Source: Pararhizobium_B sp963838155 (GTDB taxonomy: Bacteria > Pseudomonadota > Alphaproteobacteria > Rhizobiales > Rhizobiaceae). From it: a stretch of 64,000 bases of DNA. The stretch's first letter is position 1; every line of letters begins with the position of its first letter. Both the position numbers and the translations under genes were made by a program. The notes beneath the pieces are model-generated. The model made no database searches. It was not told the DNA's origin and saw nothing but the letters and a program-made list of their open reading frames with translations. Of the stretch, positions 26,775-35,150 are shown in pieces. Location: assembly GCA_963838155.1 (NCBI GenBank), contig CAWIQE010000013.1:218366-282365 (forward strand), in the 5' to 3' direction.

Positions 26775-27635
26775 TCAGAGGGCGGCCCGGCGGGTGCCGG
26801 CGAGGTAGGCCTCGCGCAGCCGGCGGGCGACCGGCCCGACCTTGCCGTCGCCCACGGATCGGCCGTCGATGCGGACGACGGCGGTGACGAGGGAGGATGC
26901 GGAGGTGATGAAGGCCTCGGCCGCCGATGTCGCCTCGGCGACGGTGAAGCGCCGCTCCTCGACCGCGAGGCCGGCCTCCCGCGCATCGGCAAGCACGGCC
27001 CGGCGGGTGATGCCGTGGAGGATCGCGTTGGACAGGTCGCGGGTGACGAGGGTGCCCTCCGGCGTGACGATCCAGGCGTTGTTGGACGTGCCTTCGGTCA
27101 CGTAGCCGTCCTCGACCAGCCAGGCGTCGTCGGCGCCCTTGGCCTTCGCCTCCATCTTGGCCATCGACGGATAGAGGAGCTGGACCGTCTTGATGTCGCG
27201 CCGGCCCCAGCGCAGGTCGGGAAGGGTGACGACGGAAAGGCCGTTGCGGGCGGCCGGGGCGTCGACGACCGCCTTCGCCTGGGTGAAGAGCACCGTGGTC
27301 GCCGCCATGCCGGCCGCCGGCCATGCGAAATCGCGGTCGGCGGCGCCGCGGCTGACCTGCAGGTATACGAGGCCCTCGTCCAGGCCGTTCCGGCGCACCA
27401 GCTCCCGATGGATCTCGAGAAGCCTGGCCTCGTCGACCGCGGCGGCGATCCGGAGTTCGCCGAGCGAACGCCTCAGCCGAACCATGTGGCCCTCGAAATC
27501 GACCAGCCGCCCGTCGATCACCGAGACCACCTCGTAGACGGCGTCGGCGAACAGGAAGCCGCGGTCGAAGATCGAGACGGTGGCCTCGTCCTCCGGCAGG
27601 AAGCGGTCGTTGACGTAGACGATGCGTGCGCTCAT
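26775..27635 (-). CDS. D-amino-acid transaminase
   Basis: This 286-residue fold-type IV PLP enzyme begins RIVYVNDRFLPEDEATVSIF and DRGFLFADAVYEVV, the D-alanine transaminase opening. The PLP lysine is Lys149 in LRWGRRDIKTVQLL. EGTSNNAWIV and LHGITRRAVL follow as in the family. It moves the amino group of D-amino acids to 2-oxoglutarate, giving D-glutamate and 2-oxo acids. Directly downstream of dgcA-dgcN-type genes' strand context (38 bp from dgcA), it probably belongs to the same operon and would feed D-glutamate to that pathway. A branched-chain aminotransferase-like role is the alternative but less likely. Confidence 0.9.
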   Translation of the reverse strand: MSARIVYVNDRFLPEDEATVSIFDRGFLFADAVYEVVSVIDGRLVDFEGHMVRLRRSLGELRIAAAVDEARLLEIHRELVRRNGLDEGLVYLQVSRGAADRDFAWPAAGMAATTVLFTQAKAVVDAPAARNGLSVVTLPDLRWGRRDIKTVQLLYPSMAKMEAKAKGADDAWLVEDGYVTEGTSNNAWIVTPEGTLVTRDLSNAILHGITRRAVLADAREAGLAVEERRFTVAEATSAAEAFITSASSLVTAVVRIDGRSVGDGKVGPVARRLREAYLAGTRRAAL

Positions 27636-27672
27636 GGTTCGGATTCCCGTTGGGCGGTCTGGTCTTGCCGGC

Positions 27673-28665
27673 TCAGCCCCAAAGGGCGGCCTGCGGCGGG
27701 TGGAGGCCCTGGCCGTCGTGTTCGAGCGGGGTGTCGCGGTCGCGCGCCAGGAGGAGCGGGCCGTCGAGGTCGGCGAAGTCGGCGCCCTGGGCCAGGAGCA
27801 CGGCGGGCGCCATCGCCAGCGAAGTGCCGACCATGCAGCCGACCATGATGCGGAAACCCCGGTGCAGCGCTTCCTCGCGCAGCGCCAGCGCCTCGGTCAG
27901 GCCGCCGGTCTTGTCGAGCTTGATGTTGACCATGTCGTAGCGCCCCTCCAGTCCCGGCAGGGTGGAGCGGTCGTGGCAGGATTCGTCGGCGCAGACCGGC
28001 AGCGGCCGCTCGATGCCGGCAAGGCCGGCGTCCTCGCCGGCCGGCAGCGGCTGCTCGAGAAGCACGACGCCGAGGCGCACGAGCTCGGGCGCGAGCGCCC
28101 GGTAGTCGGCGAGCGACCAGCCCTCGTTGGCGTCGACGATGAGCCGGGCCTCGGGGGCGCCGGCGCGCACCGCCTCGAGCCGGGCGACGTCCTCGCCGGC
28201 ATCGCCGCCGAGCTTGATCTTGAGAAGCGGGCGGGCGGCGTTTCTCCGGGCGGCTTCGCCCATCGCCCGCGGCTCGGCGAGCGACAGCGTGAAGGCCGTG
28301 ACGACCGGCTTCGGCGCCTCGAGGCCGGCGAGCCGGTAGACCGGGCGGACGGCATTCTTGGCTTCGAGGTCCCAGAAGGCGCAGTCGACGGCGTTGCGCG
28401 CCGCCCCGGCCGGGAGCCGGTCCTGGAGCGCGGCGCGGTCGAGCCCGTCGGCGATCTCGGTCTTCAGGGACAGGACGGTGTCGACGACGCCCTCCACCGT
28501 CTCGCCGTAGCGGGAATAGGGAACGCATTCGCCGTGGCCGACATGGCCCGTCGCGTCGTCGTGCAGGCGGACATGGACGACGGTCGCCGCGGTGCGCGAC
28601 CCGCGGGAGATGGTGAAGGCCTCCTTCAGGGGGAATTCTTCCCGATCGACTTCGAGCCCGATCAT
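27673..28665 (-). CDS. dgcA: N-acetyl-D-glutamate racemase / dipeptide epimerase-like (DgcA)
   Basis: This 330-residue enolase-superfamily enzyme has an N-terminal capping domain (EVDREEFPLKEAFTISRGSR). The barrel carries catalytic lysines in LLKIKLGGDAG (KxK) and NIKLDKTGG, with metal ligands in LIVDANEGW, LLEQPLP and PVCADES. By fold it belongs with L-Ala-D/L-Glu epimerases. Its pairing with a DUF1611/DgcN gene with a 4-bp ATGA overlap matches the dgcN-dgcA unit described for D-glutamate catabolism, where DgcA racemises N-acetyl-D-glutamate. Dipeptide epimerase activity in peptidoglycan recycling remains possible. The start at 28665 is set by this overlap. Confidence 0.85.
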   Translation of the reverse strand: MIGLEVDREEFPLKEAFTISRGSRTAATVVHVRLHDDATGHVGHGECVPYSRYGETVEGVVDTVLSLKTEIADGLDRAALQDRLPAGAARNAVDCAFWDLEAKNAVRPVYRLAGLEAPKPVVTAFTLSLAEPRAMGEAARRNAARPLLKIKLGGDAGEDVARLEAVRAGAPEARLIVDANEGWSLADYRALAPELVRLGVVLLEQPLPAGEDAGLAGIERPLPVCADESCHDRSTLPGLEGRYDMVNIKLDKTGGLTEALALREEALHRGFRIMVGCMVGTSLAMAPAVLLAQGADFADLDGPLLLARDRDTPLEHDGQGLHPPQAALWG

Positions 28666-29660
28666 ACCTCCAGGCCCTCGACGAGCCGCGCGGCTCCGTC
28701 GCGGAACGGATCGACGGCGGGCAGGCCCATGCGTTCCTCCGCCTCGGCGAGGCAGTCGCGGGCCTCCTGCGGGCCGAGGGCGGCGGTGTTGATGGAGATG
28801 CCGGTGACGCGGCAGGCGGGATTGACGATCCGTGCCATTGCGAGCGCCGTGTCCCGCAGCGCCTCCAGGGACGGCGGCGCGTAGTCCGGCAGGCCGCGCA
28901 TGTGGGTGCGGGTCGGCTCGTGGCACAGCACCAGCGCATCGGGCCGGCCGCCATGGATCAGCGCCAGCGTGACGCCGGAAAACGAGGCGTGGTAGAGGCT
29001 GCCCTGGCCCTCGATCAGGTCCCAGTGGTCGGGGTCGTTGTCGGGGCTGAGCCATTCGACGGCACCGGCCATGAAGTCGGCGACGACCGCATCGAGCGGC
29101 ACGCCCTCGCCGGTGATCAGGATGCCGGTCTGGCCGGTGGCGCGGAACGTCGCCTTCATGCCGCGGTCGTGCATGGCCTTTTCCATGGCGAGGGCGGTGT
29201 ACATCTTTCCGACCGAGCAGTCGGTGCCGACGGCGAGGCAGCGCTTGCCGCTGCGGGGCCTGCCGTTGGCGATGGGGTATTTTTCCCGGGGGAGGCGGAC
29301 GTCGAACAGCGTCCGGCCGGCGGTCGCGGCCGCCTCGGCGAGCTCGGGCACGTCCTCGAGGAGGTCGTGGAGGCCGGAGGCGACGTCCATGCCGGCCTCG
29401 ACGGCGCGGCGGAAGACCGCCGTCCAGCTCGGCGCGATGACGCCGCCGCGGTTTGCGGCGCCGACCACCAGCGTGCGGGCGCCGGCGGCGGCGGCCTCCT
29501 CGACGCTCATCTCGGGAAGGCCGAGATCGGCCTTGCAGCCGGGCAGGCGGAGCTGGCCGACGCAGTGGTCCGGCCGCCAGTCGCGGATGCCGAAGGCCAC
29601 CTTGGCGGCGAGCGGGTCCGGCACGTCGCCGAGGAAGAGGAGATAGGGCGTTTCGAGCAT
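28662..29660 (-). CDS. dgcN: D-glutamate N-acetyltransferase-like (DgcN, DUF1611)
   Basis: This 332-residue DUF1611-family protein has an N-terminal Rossmann-like domain (LFLGDVPDPLAAKVAFGI, RTLVVGAANRGGVIAP, DVASGLHDLLEDVPEL). The C-terminal P-loop domain has VGTDCSVGKMYTALAMEKAM with DLIEGQGSLYHASFSGVTLA and LCHEPTRTHMRG. This is the arrangement of DgcN, which N-acetylates D-glutamate. The frame is open upstream to 30008, but the ATG at 29660 (MLETPYLLFLGDV) matches the family start. It is the first gene of dgcN-dgcA-transaminase and divergent from the FAD oxidoreductase. The function is from family knowledge, not from residues I can prove. Confidence 0.83.
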   Translation of the reverse strand: MLETPYLLFLGDVPDPLAAKVAFGIRDWRPDHCVGQLRLPGCKADLGLPEMSVEEAAAAGARTLVVGAANRGGVIAPSWTAVFRRAVEAGMDVASGLHDLLEDVPELAEAAATAGRTLFDVRLPREKYPIANGRPRSGKRCLAVGTDCSVGKMYTALAMEKAMHDRGMKATFRATGQTGILITGEGVPLDAVVADFMAGAVEWLSPDNDPDHWDLIEGQGSLYHASFSGVTLALIHGGRPDALVLCHEPTRTHMRGLPDYAPPSLEALRDTALAMARIVNPACRVTGISINTAALGPQEARDCLAEAEERMGLPAVDPFRDGAARLVEGLEV

Positions 29661-29880
29661 CTCGCGGCTCCGGGAGAACGGAAGGACGTTGGCGCAGCCG
29701 AAATGGGTAGTCGGGTTGCCGCCCGTCGTCAAATGGGGGGTGCGGGAGGGGGCCTTGCCCCCCGTCCGGCAATCCGCCAAAAGCAGGAGGCGGAACCGGC
29801 GGCCCGACATGCAGGGAGGGCCGCCGCGGCGCGGCGCGGCAAGGGAGGCCGGATTGGGCAGCAGGATACATGCCGGCAGG

Positions 29881-30951
29881 GTGGACTGCATCGTCATCGG
29901 CGCCGGCGTCGTCGGCCTCGCGATGGCCCGGCGGCTGGCGCTCGACGGGCGGGAGGTGCTCGTCGTCGAGGCGGCGGACGGGATCGGCACCGGCACGTCG
30001 AGCCGCAACAGCGAGGTGATCCATGCCGGGATCTACTATGCCGCGGGCAGCGCCAAGGCGCGGCTCTGCGTGGACGGGAAGGAGCGGCTCTACGCCTATT
30101 GCGCCGCGCGGGGTGTGCCGCATCGGCGCATCGGCAAGCTGATCGTCGCGGCCTGCGAGGCGGAGGGATCGCGCCTGGAGGGGATCGCGGCGCGGGCCGC
30201 CGCCAACGGCGTCGGCGACCTCCGCCTGCTGTCGAAGGCGGAGATCGGGCGGATGGAGCCGGCGCTCGCCGTGGCCGCGGCGCTCTTTTCGCCCTCGACC
30301 GGCATCATCGACAGCCACGCCTTCATGCTGAGCCTCCAGGGGGAAGCGGAAGCCGCCGGCGCGGCCTTCGCCTTCCGCACGCCCGTCGCGGGCGGCACCG
30401 CCGGCGCGTCGGGGATCGCGCTGGAGCTCGACGGGCCGGAGCCCTGCATCGTCGAGGCCGATCTCGCGGTCAATTCGGCGGGCCTCCTCGCCACCCGGGT
30501 CGCCGGTGCCATCGAGGGCCTGCCGGCAGGGGCCGTCCCGGAGATCCGCTACGCCAAGGGCAATTATTTCGGACTGACGTCGCGGGCCCCCTTCGACCAC
30601 CTCGTCTATCCGGTCCCGGAACCGGGCGGCCTCGGCGTGCACCTGACGCTCGACATGGCGGGCCGCGCCCGCTTCGGGCCGGACGTCGAATGGACCGACA
30701 CCCTCGACTTCCGCGTCGACCCGGCGCGGGCCGCCCCGTTCTACGCGGCCATCCGGCGCTACTGGCCGGGCCTGCCGGACGGCGCGCTCCAGCCGGACTA
30801 TGCGGGCATCCGGGTGAAGGTCGTCGGCGGCGAGCCGGATTTCGAGATCGCCCGCCCGGTGCCTTCGCTGATCAACCTTTTCGGCATCGAATCGCCGGGC
30901 CTGACGGCGTCGCTGGCGATCGCGGAGGAGGTGGCGGCCCTCGCCGCGTAA
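29881..30951 (+). CDS. L-2-hydroxyglutarate oxidase-like FAD oxidoreductase
   Basis: This 356-residue flavoprotein has the Rossmann motif VDCIVIGAGVVGLAMARRLA and EVLVVEAADGIGTGTSSRNS, then EVIHAGIYYAAGSAKARLCV, which is diagnostic of the LhgO/L2HGDH group. RYAKGNYFGL and HLTLDMAGRARFGPDVEW occur further on. It likely oxidises L-2-hydroxyglutarate (or a related hydroxy acid) to 2-oxoglutarate at the membrane quinone pool. The GTG at 29881 is preferred: residues before it, from an ATG at 29809, look like translated intergenic DNA, and GCAGGAT precedes it. Proximity to the D-glutamate genes suggests joint handling of C5 acids. Confidence 0.85.
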   Translation: MDCIVIGAGVVGLAMARRLALDGREVLVVEAADGIGTGTSSRNSEVIHAGIYYAAGSAKARLCVDGKERLYAYCAARGVPHRRIGKLIVAACEAEGSRLEGIAARAAANGVGDLRLLSKAEIGRMEPALAVAAALFSPSTGIIDSHAFMLSLQGEAEAAGAAFAFRTPVAGGTAGASGIALELDGPEPCIVEADLAVNSAGLLATRVAGAIEGLPAGAVPEIRYAKGNYFGLTSRAPFDHLVYPVPEPGGLGVHLTLDMAGRARFGPDVEWTDTLDFRVDPARAAPFYAAIRRYWPGLPDGALQPDYAGIRVKVVGGEPDFEIARPVPSLINLFGIESPGLTASLAIAEEVAALAA

Positions 30952-30992
30952 AGGCGGCTTCCGCGATCGCGGGATCGCGGAAGCGCGGTCTC

Positions 30993-31352
30993 TCATCGCC
31001 TCGATCGCATGGCGCCGGCGATGCGTCGAGCGGTCCCCTCGGCGGGCAGGTCGACCTCTTCCGGTTCCCCGTAGTTCAGGTCCATCCAGTCGTTGAGCGC
31101 CTCGTACTGCTCCTGGGTTATGCAGGGCGGAAGCGGGTGCGGATACGACGTCCGGTTGCGGACCGGTGCGCCGGCGCACCGCCGGGCTCGACGGCATTCC
31201 GGGCGCTTGCACTCCAGGCACCAGATGGCGAAGGCGTCGACGGCCCGCCGGTGGATCGCGAGACCGGCGGACGCCTGCTCGGGGCCCTCGCGGCGGGATT
31301 GGCGGACAAAAGCCTTGAGCGCCCTTTCGTTGAGGGGATAGCGTCGTTTCAC
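30993..31352 (-). CDS. Hypothetical Cys/Arg-rich protein (119 aa)
   Basis: This 119-residue basic protein is of unknown function. The start is fixed by AGGAGAG, 8 nt before a GTG at 31352 (VKRRYPLNERALKAFVRQSR); a TTG one codon upstream is equally placed. The frame stays open to 31436 but has no ribosome site there. The centre holds a cysteine cluster (FAIWCLECKRPECRRARRC) that could bind zinc. A second half follows (CITQEQYEALNDWMDLNYGE). The C-terminus is Arg-rich. No membrane segment or signal. It may be a nucleic-acid-associated zinc-ribbon-like protein, a guess from composition. Confidence 0.6.
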   Translation of the reverse strand: MKRRYPLNERALKAFVRQSRREGPEQASAGLAIHRRAVDAFAIWCLECKRPECRRARRCAGAPVRNRTSYPHPLPPCITQEQYEALNDWMDLNYGEPEEVDLPAEGTARRIAGAMRSRR

Positions 31353-32263
31353 CAACGGATCTCTCCTTTGTCGTTTGGGTGAATTCATTCCGGACACAGG
31401 ATTGCGTTCTCTCGCGGGCTTTCGCCGCAGAGGCATGGGGCATCAAGTCGGGTGCGGGGCGGAGGGCCGTGCCGAATTGATTGGTTTGGTAAGGTGGCAC
31501 GGTCCCCCGCGCCCCGCCGGCGTTCGTCACGACGCCATCCCGTATGGCACCGCTACCAGGCTCCGATTCCGGGCGTTCTGCAGGACGCCGGCCCCCTTTT
31601 CGGGGACGATCCGGCTCGCGGTGCATCGCCCGCGCCTTTTCACGCCACTTAGACGAACCGGCCACTCCTTGACGGGTGTCGCGACCGGGGACGCCCTCTT
31701 CCGAAGCCTCTCCGGAACCGGACGCACGTTACGCCCGGCGCCGAAGCGCCGTCCCCCACCCGCATCCGAACGTCTCGCGATACTCCCGAGCGGCGGGGAC
31801 GGGTGTGTTATGCCATGGACTGTATACGGAATAAAGTCCTAGATTTTAAGGTATCCGGTCCTGGGGCGGGGCGGGCCGTTGCGAGGGGCAGGCGCCGGTT
31901 CGGGCGGCGGAGGGTCGGTGCCGATCTCGCCCCTTGAGGGAGTGGGCGGCGAAGAGGGGGCTCGGCGTCCGGGGACGCGCACGGCTTTGCCTCGGCGCCC
32001 ACGACCGCTTTGCGTGATCGCCAGCGTCATGCCGCCGCTCTGCCGCACACCCCCCCTTCTGCCGGACTTCTCCCTCGAGGGAGAGATCGGCTGGGGTTGG
32101 CGCTTCGGATGCGGCGCTGGGGGTGGTCGCCTTGCGACTTGCCGAATTCGTTAACAAGGGGTTAATCTCGGTACGTCGATCCACAGGAGATATCTGTGGG
32201 AAGTGCGCCGCTACGTCGAAGGTGAGGATTCTCTCCACTCGGCCGGCGGGCTAGGATTTGCGC
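31353..32263. other. Gene-free region with hairpins (about 900 bp)
   Basis: No convincing gene on either strand; the open frames here have odd, Arg/Pro-rich composition. A hairpin GGGCCGTGCC ... GGCACGGTCCC lies at about 31465-31506 before the 119-aa gene. A drop in GC at 31815-31855 (GGAATAAAGTCCTAGATTTT) could be a promoter or a leftover. An inverted repeat pair is listed separately. AAGGGGTTAATCTCGG lies just before the GNAT gene leader. Confidence 0.5.
31920..32092. repeat. Inverted repeat pair around CCGATCTC...GAGGGAG
   Basis: The left arm at 31920-31942 (GCCGATCTCGCCCCTTGAGG, then GAG) is matched in reverse by the right arm at 32069-32092, which holds the 16-bp palindrome TCTCCCTCGAGGGAGA followed by GATCGGC. 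Similar gene-poor inverted repeats are scattered in rhizobial genomes. No coding content between the arms. Confidence 0.55.
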
Positions 32264-32770
32264 ATGAAGACGCTGACGATCGATGTGAGGCCGGCCGAGC
32301 CGGCGGACGCGCTGCAAATCGCGGACGTGCACCGCGCGGCATGGTCCCAGGCCTATGCGGGCATCATTCCCTTCCGCAGCCTGCGCGCCATGATCGAACG
32401 GCGCGGCGCGAAGTGGTGGGGTCGTGCGATCCGCGGCTCGACCAGCATCCTTGTGCTCGACGTCGGCGGGACGATCGCCGGCTATGCGACGCTCGGCCTC
32501 AACCGGGCGCGGGCCCTGCCGCAGGAAGGCGAGATCTACGAAATCTACCTGCTGCCCGAATATCAGGGCGTGGGTCTGGGGCGGCGCCTTTTCGACGAGG
32601 CGCGGCGGTTCCTCGCCTCGCTCGGCTGCCGGGGGCTGGTGGTCTGGTGCCTGGAGGAGAACGACCACGGCGTCGCCTTCTATCGTGCCACGGGCGGCCG
32701 CGACGTCGCGGAGGGGTCGGAGACCTTCGACCGCAAGCGGGTGAGGAAGATCGCCTTCACCTGGGCCTGA
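32264..32770 (+). CDS. GNAT family N-acetyltransferase
   Basis: This 168-residue GNAT protein opens IDVRPAEPADALQIADVHRA. The central beta strand is ILVLDVGGTIAGYATLGL. The acetyl-CoA loop is EIYLLPEYQGVGLGRRLFDEA (Q-G-V-G-L-G). The C-terminal strand reads LVVWCLEENDHGVAFYRATGG. The acceptor substrate is unknown. The ATG at 32264 has AGGAT seven bases upstream. A TTG two codons earlier is the only alternative. It ends 90 bp before ppa. Confidence 0.9.
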   Translation: MKTLTIDVRPAEPADALQIADVHRAAWSQAYAGIIPFRSLRAMIERRGAKWWGRAIRGSTSILVLDVGGTIAGYATLGLNRARALPQEGEIYEIYLLPEYQGVGLGRRLFDEARRFLASLGCRGLVVWCLEENDHGVAFYRATGGRDVAEGSETFDRKRVRKIAFTWA

Positions 32771-32860
32771 CGGGGCCCGCGAAGGCGGCGCTTCTTGTTG
32801 CATTGCGGCACCTTTCGGACTATTCCGCCAGCACGTCTCAAACGGCAGCGTGGAGTTGAC

Positions 32861-33388
32861 ATGCGCATCGACGCGATTTCCATCGGCAAGAACCCGCCCC
32901 ATGACGTCAACGTCATCGTCGAGGTCCCCGTCGGCGGCCAGCCGATCAAGTACGAGATGGACAAGGAGGCCGGCACGCTCGTCGTCGACCGCTTCCTGCA
33001 CACGCCGATGACCTATCCGGGCAATTACGGCTTCGTGCCGCACACGCTCTCCGACGACGGGGACCCGATCGACGTGCTGATCTGCAACACGCGCCCGCTG
33101 GTGCCGGGCTGCGTGATCAACGTCCGGCCGATCGGCGTCTTGGTGATGGAGGACAATTCCGGACAGGACGAGAAGATCGTCGCCGTTCCCTCGACCCACC
33201 TGACCAAGCGCTACCAGGCGGTGCAGAACTACGACGACCTGCCCGACATCACGGTGCAGCAGATCGAGCACTTCTTCGAGCACTACAAGGACCTGGAAGC
33301 CGGGAAATGGGTCAAGATCGGCGGATGGCAGGACGCCGAGACCGCCCGCCGGCTGATCACCGAGGCGATCGAGCGCTACGGGAAATAG
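32861..33388 (+). CDS. ppa: Inorganic pyrophosphatase
   Basis: This 175-residue soluble family I pyrophosphatase hydrolyses PPi to drive biosynthesis. It begins MRIDAISIGKNPPHDVNVIV. Active-site segments are IKYEMDKEAG, HTPMTYPGNYGFVPHTLSDD with GDPIDVLI (the DxDPxD-type metal site), and VKIGGWQDAETA near the C-terminus. TGGAG lies seven bases before the ATG, confirming the start over an upstream in-frame alternative at 32795. Normal length for the bacterial enzyme. Confidence 0.97.
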   Translation: MRIDAISIGKNPPHDVNVIVEVPVGGQPIKYEMDKEAGTLVVDRFLHTPMTYPGNYGFVPHTLSDDGDPIDVLICNTRPLVPGCVINVRPIGVLVMEDNSGQDEKIVAVPSTHLTKRYQAVQNYDDLPDITVQQIEHFFEHYKDLEAGKWVKIGGWQDAETARRLITEAIERYGK

Positions 33389-33442
33389 CGCGGCGCCGCG
33401 GCGGGCGCTGCCCGGCCCCTCGAGACCTCTCCTTCGGGCCGC

Positions 33443-33733
33443 TCAGGCCACCATCGGGAAGATGGTGTTCCACATGAAGGACCGCAGGAAGAAGATGAGC
33501 AGCAGGAGGACGATCGGGGAAATGTCCAGCCCGCCGAGATCGGGCAGGACGCGCCGGATCGGCCGGAGCGCCGGCTCCGTCGCCTTGTAGAGGAAGTCTC
33601 CGATCATGCCGACGAACTGATTTCGCGAATTGACGACATTGAACGCATAGAGCCACGAGAAGATCGCACTGGCGATAATGATCCAGGTATAGATGCTGAG
33701 GGCCAGATCGATCGTCTGGAATAAGGCAAGCAT
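33443..33733 (-). CDS. YggT family membrane protein
   Basis: This 96-residue protein has two hydrophobic regions flanking a short loop. TWIIIASAIFSWLYAFNVVN is followed by FLYKATEPALRPIRRVLPDL (the conserved YggT TEPxLxPIRR pattern). The second helix is PIVLLLLIFFLRSFMWNTIF. YggT proteins are small integral membrane proteins implicated in osmotic tolerance and, in some bacteria, cell division; the mechanism is unknown. Convergent with ppa. Confidence 0.93.
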   Translation of the reverse strand: MLALFQTIDLALSIYTWIIIASAIFSWLYAFNVVNSRNQFVGMIGDFLYKATEPALRPIRRVLPDLGGLDISPIVLLLLIFFLRSFMWNTIFPMVA

Positions 33734-33877
33734 GTCCGTCTCCGCGTTTCGACGGGGGACATGTAGCCATTCGGTCCCTTCGCGGCAAGTGCCGCGCGGG
33801 CCGGGCGGGGTGGAGATTCCGGTGGCTTTTCGTCGCCGGCGCCGCTATTTGTGCCGCGACCTGCCGAAAGCTCTTCC

Positions 33878-35125
33878 ATGACCCCGCCCAATGCCGGCGC
33901 CGCGGACCGTTACGCCGCCTTCCGCCACCGTCCCTTCGCCCTTTATTTCCTCTCGCGGTTCTTCGAGACCTTCGCGATGGAGATCATCAGCGTGTCCGTC
34001 GGCTGGCAGGTCTACGACATCACGCGGGAGCCGTTCGACCTCGGCCTGATCGGCCTCACCCAGTTCATGCCGGCGCTCCTGCTGACGCTGGTGACCGGTT
34101 CGATCGCCGACCAGTTCGGGCGGCGCGCGATCATGATCGTGTGCGAGGCGGCGTCGCTGGTCTCGGCGCTGGCGCTGGCGCTCTTCACCCTGTCTGGGGC
34201 GCCCTCGGTGCTGCCGATCTTCGCGATCCTCGTCGTTCTCGGCATCTCGCGGGCCTTCTTCGGGCCCGCCTCGCAGTCGCTGGGGCCGAATCTCGTGCCG
34301 GAAGAGGACCTGCCGAACGCCATCGCCTGGAACTCGACCTCGTGGCAGACGGCCTCGATCGTCGGGCCGGTCGCCGGCGGCCTCCTCTACGGCATCGGCG
34401 CCCTGACGCCCTACGCGGTCTCGATCGCGCTCTTCGGGATCGCCCTCGTCGCCATCTCCATGGTGCCGAAGCCGCCGCAGAGGATCGTCCGGCAGAAGCG
34501 GAACTGGGAAACGCTGTCGGCCGGCTTCCGCTACATCTGGCGGGAAAAGATCGTGCTCGGCGCGATCTCGCTCGACATGTTCGCCGTGCTGCTCGGCGGG
34601 GCCGTGGCGCTGATGCCGGTGTTCGCGCGCGACATCCTGCATCTCGGGCCGTTCGGGCTGGGGATGCTCAGGGCCGGCCCCGGCATCGGGGCGATCGCCA
34701 TGGCGATCATCCTCACGGCGCGGCCGATCCAGCGCAAGGCCGGCCATGCGATGCTGGTGGCGGTGGCGACCTTCGGCGCGGGGACCATCGCCTTCGGCCT
34801 GTCGAAGGCCGCCTGGCTCTCGATCGCCGCGCTCGTCGCGATGGGGGCGGCCGACATGATCTCGGTCTATGTGCGGCAGACGCTGATCCAGCTCTGGACG
34901 CCGGACGAGCTGCGCGGGCGGGTCAGCGCCGTCAACCAGGTCTTCGTCGGCGCGTCGAACGAGCTCGGCGAGTTCCGCGCGGGCGGCATGGCGGCGCTCA
35001 TCGGGACGGTTCCGGCCGTCGTCGTGGGCGGGGTGGGCACGCTCTTCGTCGCGGGCTTGTGGGCCGTCCTCTTCCCGAAGCTGCGCCGCATCGAGGGCCT
35101 CGGCCGTCGCCTGGAGGGCGAATAG
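33878..35125 (+). CDS. MFS transporter (EntS-like, MFS_3 type)
   Basis: This 415-residue polytopic carrier has about 12 hydrophobic segments. The first follows AFRHRPFALYFLSRFFETFA. The loop 2-3 signature is GSIADQFGRRAIMIVCEAAS. FFGPASQSLGPNLVPEEDLP and ELRGRVSAVNQVFVGASNEL are typical of the MFS_3/EntS-like exporters, which move siderophores or small molecules outward. The substrate is unknown. The ATG at 33878 is preferred because the open frame's earlier Met at 33851 gives non-family residues. It starts 144 bp from the divergent YggT gene. Confidence 0.9.
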   Translation: MTPPNAGAADRYAAFRHRPFALYFLSRFFETFAMEIISVSVGWQVYDITREPFDLGLIGLTQFMPALLLTLVTGSIADQFGRRAIMIVCEAASLVSALALALFTLSGAPSVLPIFAILVVLGISRAFFGPASQSLGPNLVPEEDLPNAIAWNSTSWQTASIVGPVAGGLLYGIGALTPYAVSIALFGIALVAISMVPKPPQRIVRQKRNWETLSAGFRYIWREKIVLGAISLDMFAVLLGGAVALMPVFARDILHLGPFGLGMLRAGPGIGAIAMAIILTARPIQRKAGHAMLVAVATFGAGTIAFGLSKAAWLSIAALVAMGAADMISVYVRQTLIQLWTPDELRGRVSAVNQVFVGASNELGEFRAGGMAALIGTVPAVVVGGVGTLFVAGLWAVLFPKLRRIEGLGRRLEGE

Positions 35126-35150
35126 GGCCTCGGCGGCGGATCCGCCGACC

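Noticed and set aside
31375..31842. Plus-strand open frame of 155 codons in the gene-poor region
   Set aside because: Arg/Pro-rich composition, no ribosome site and overlap with the 119-aa gene; judged a high-GC chance frame.
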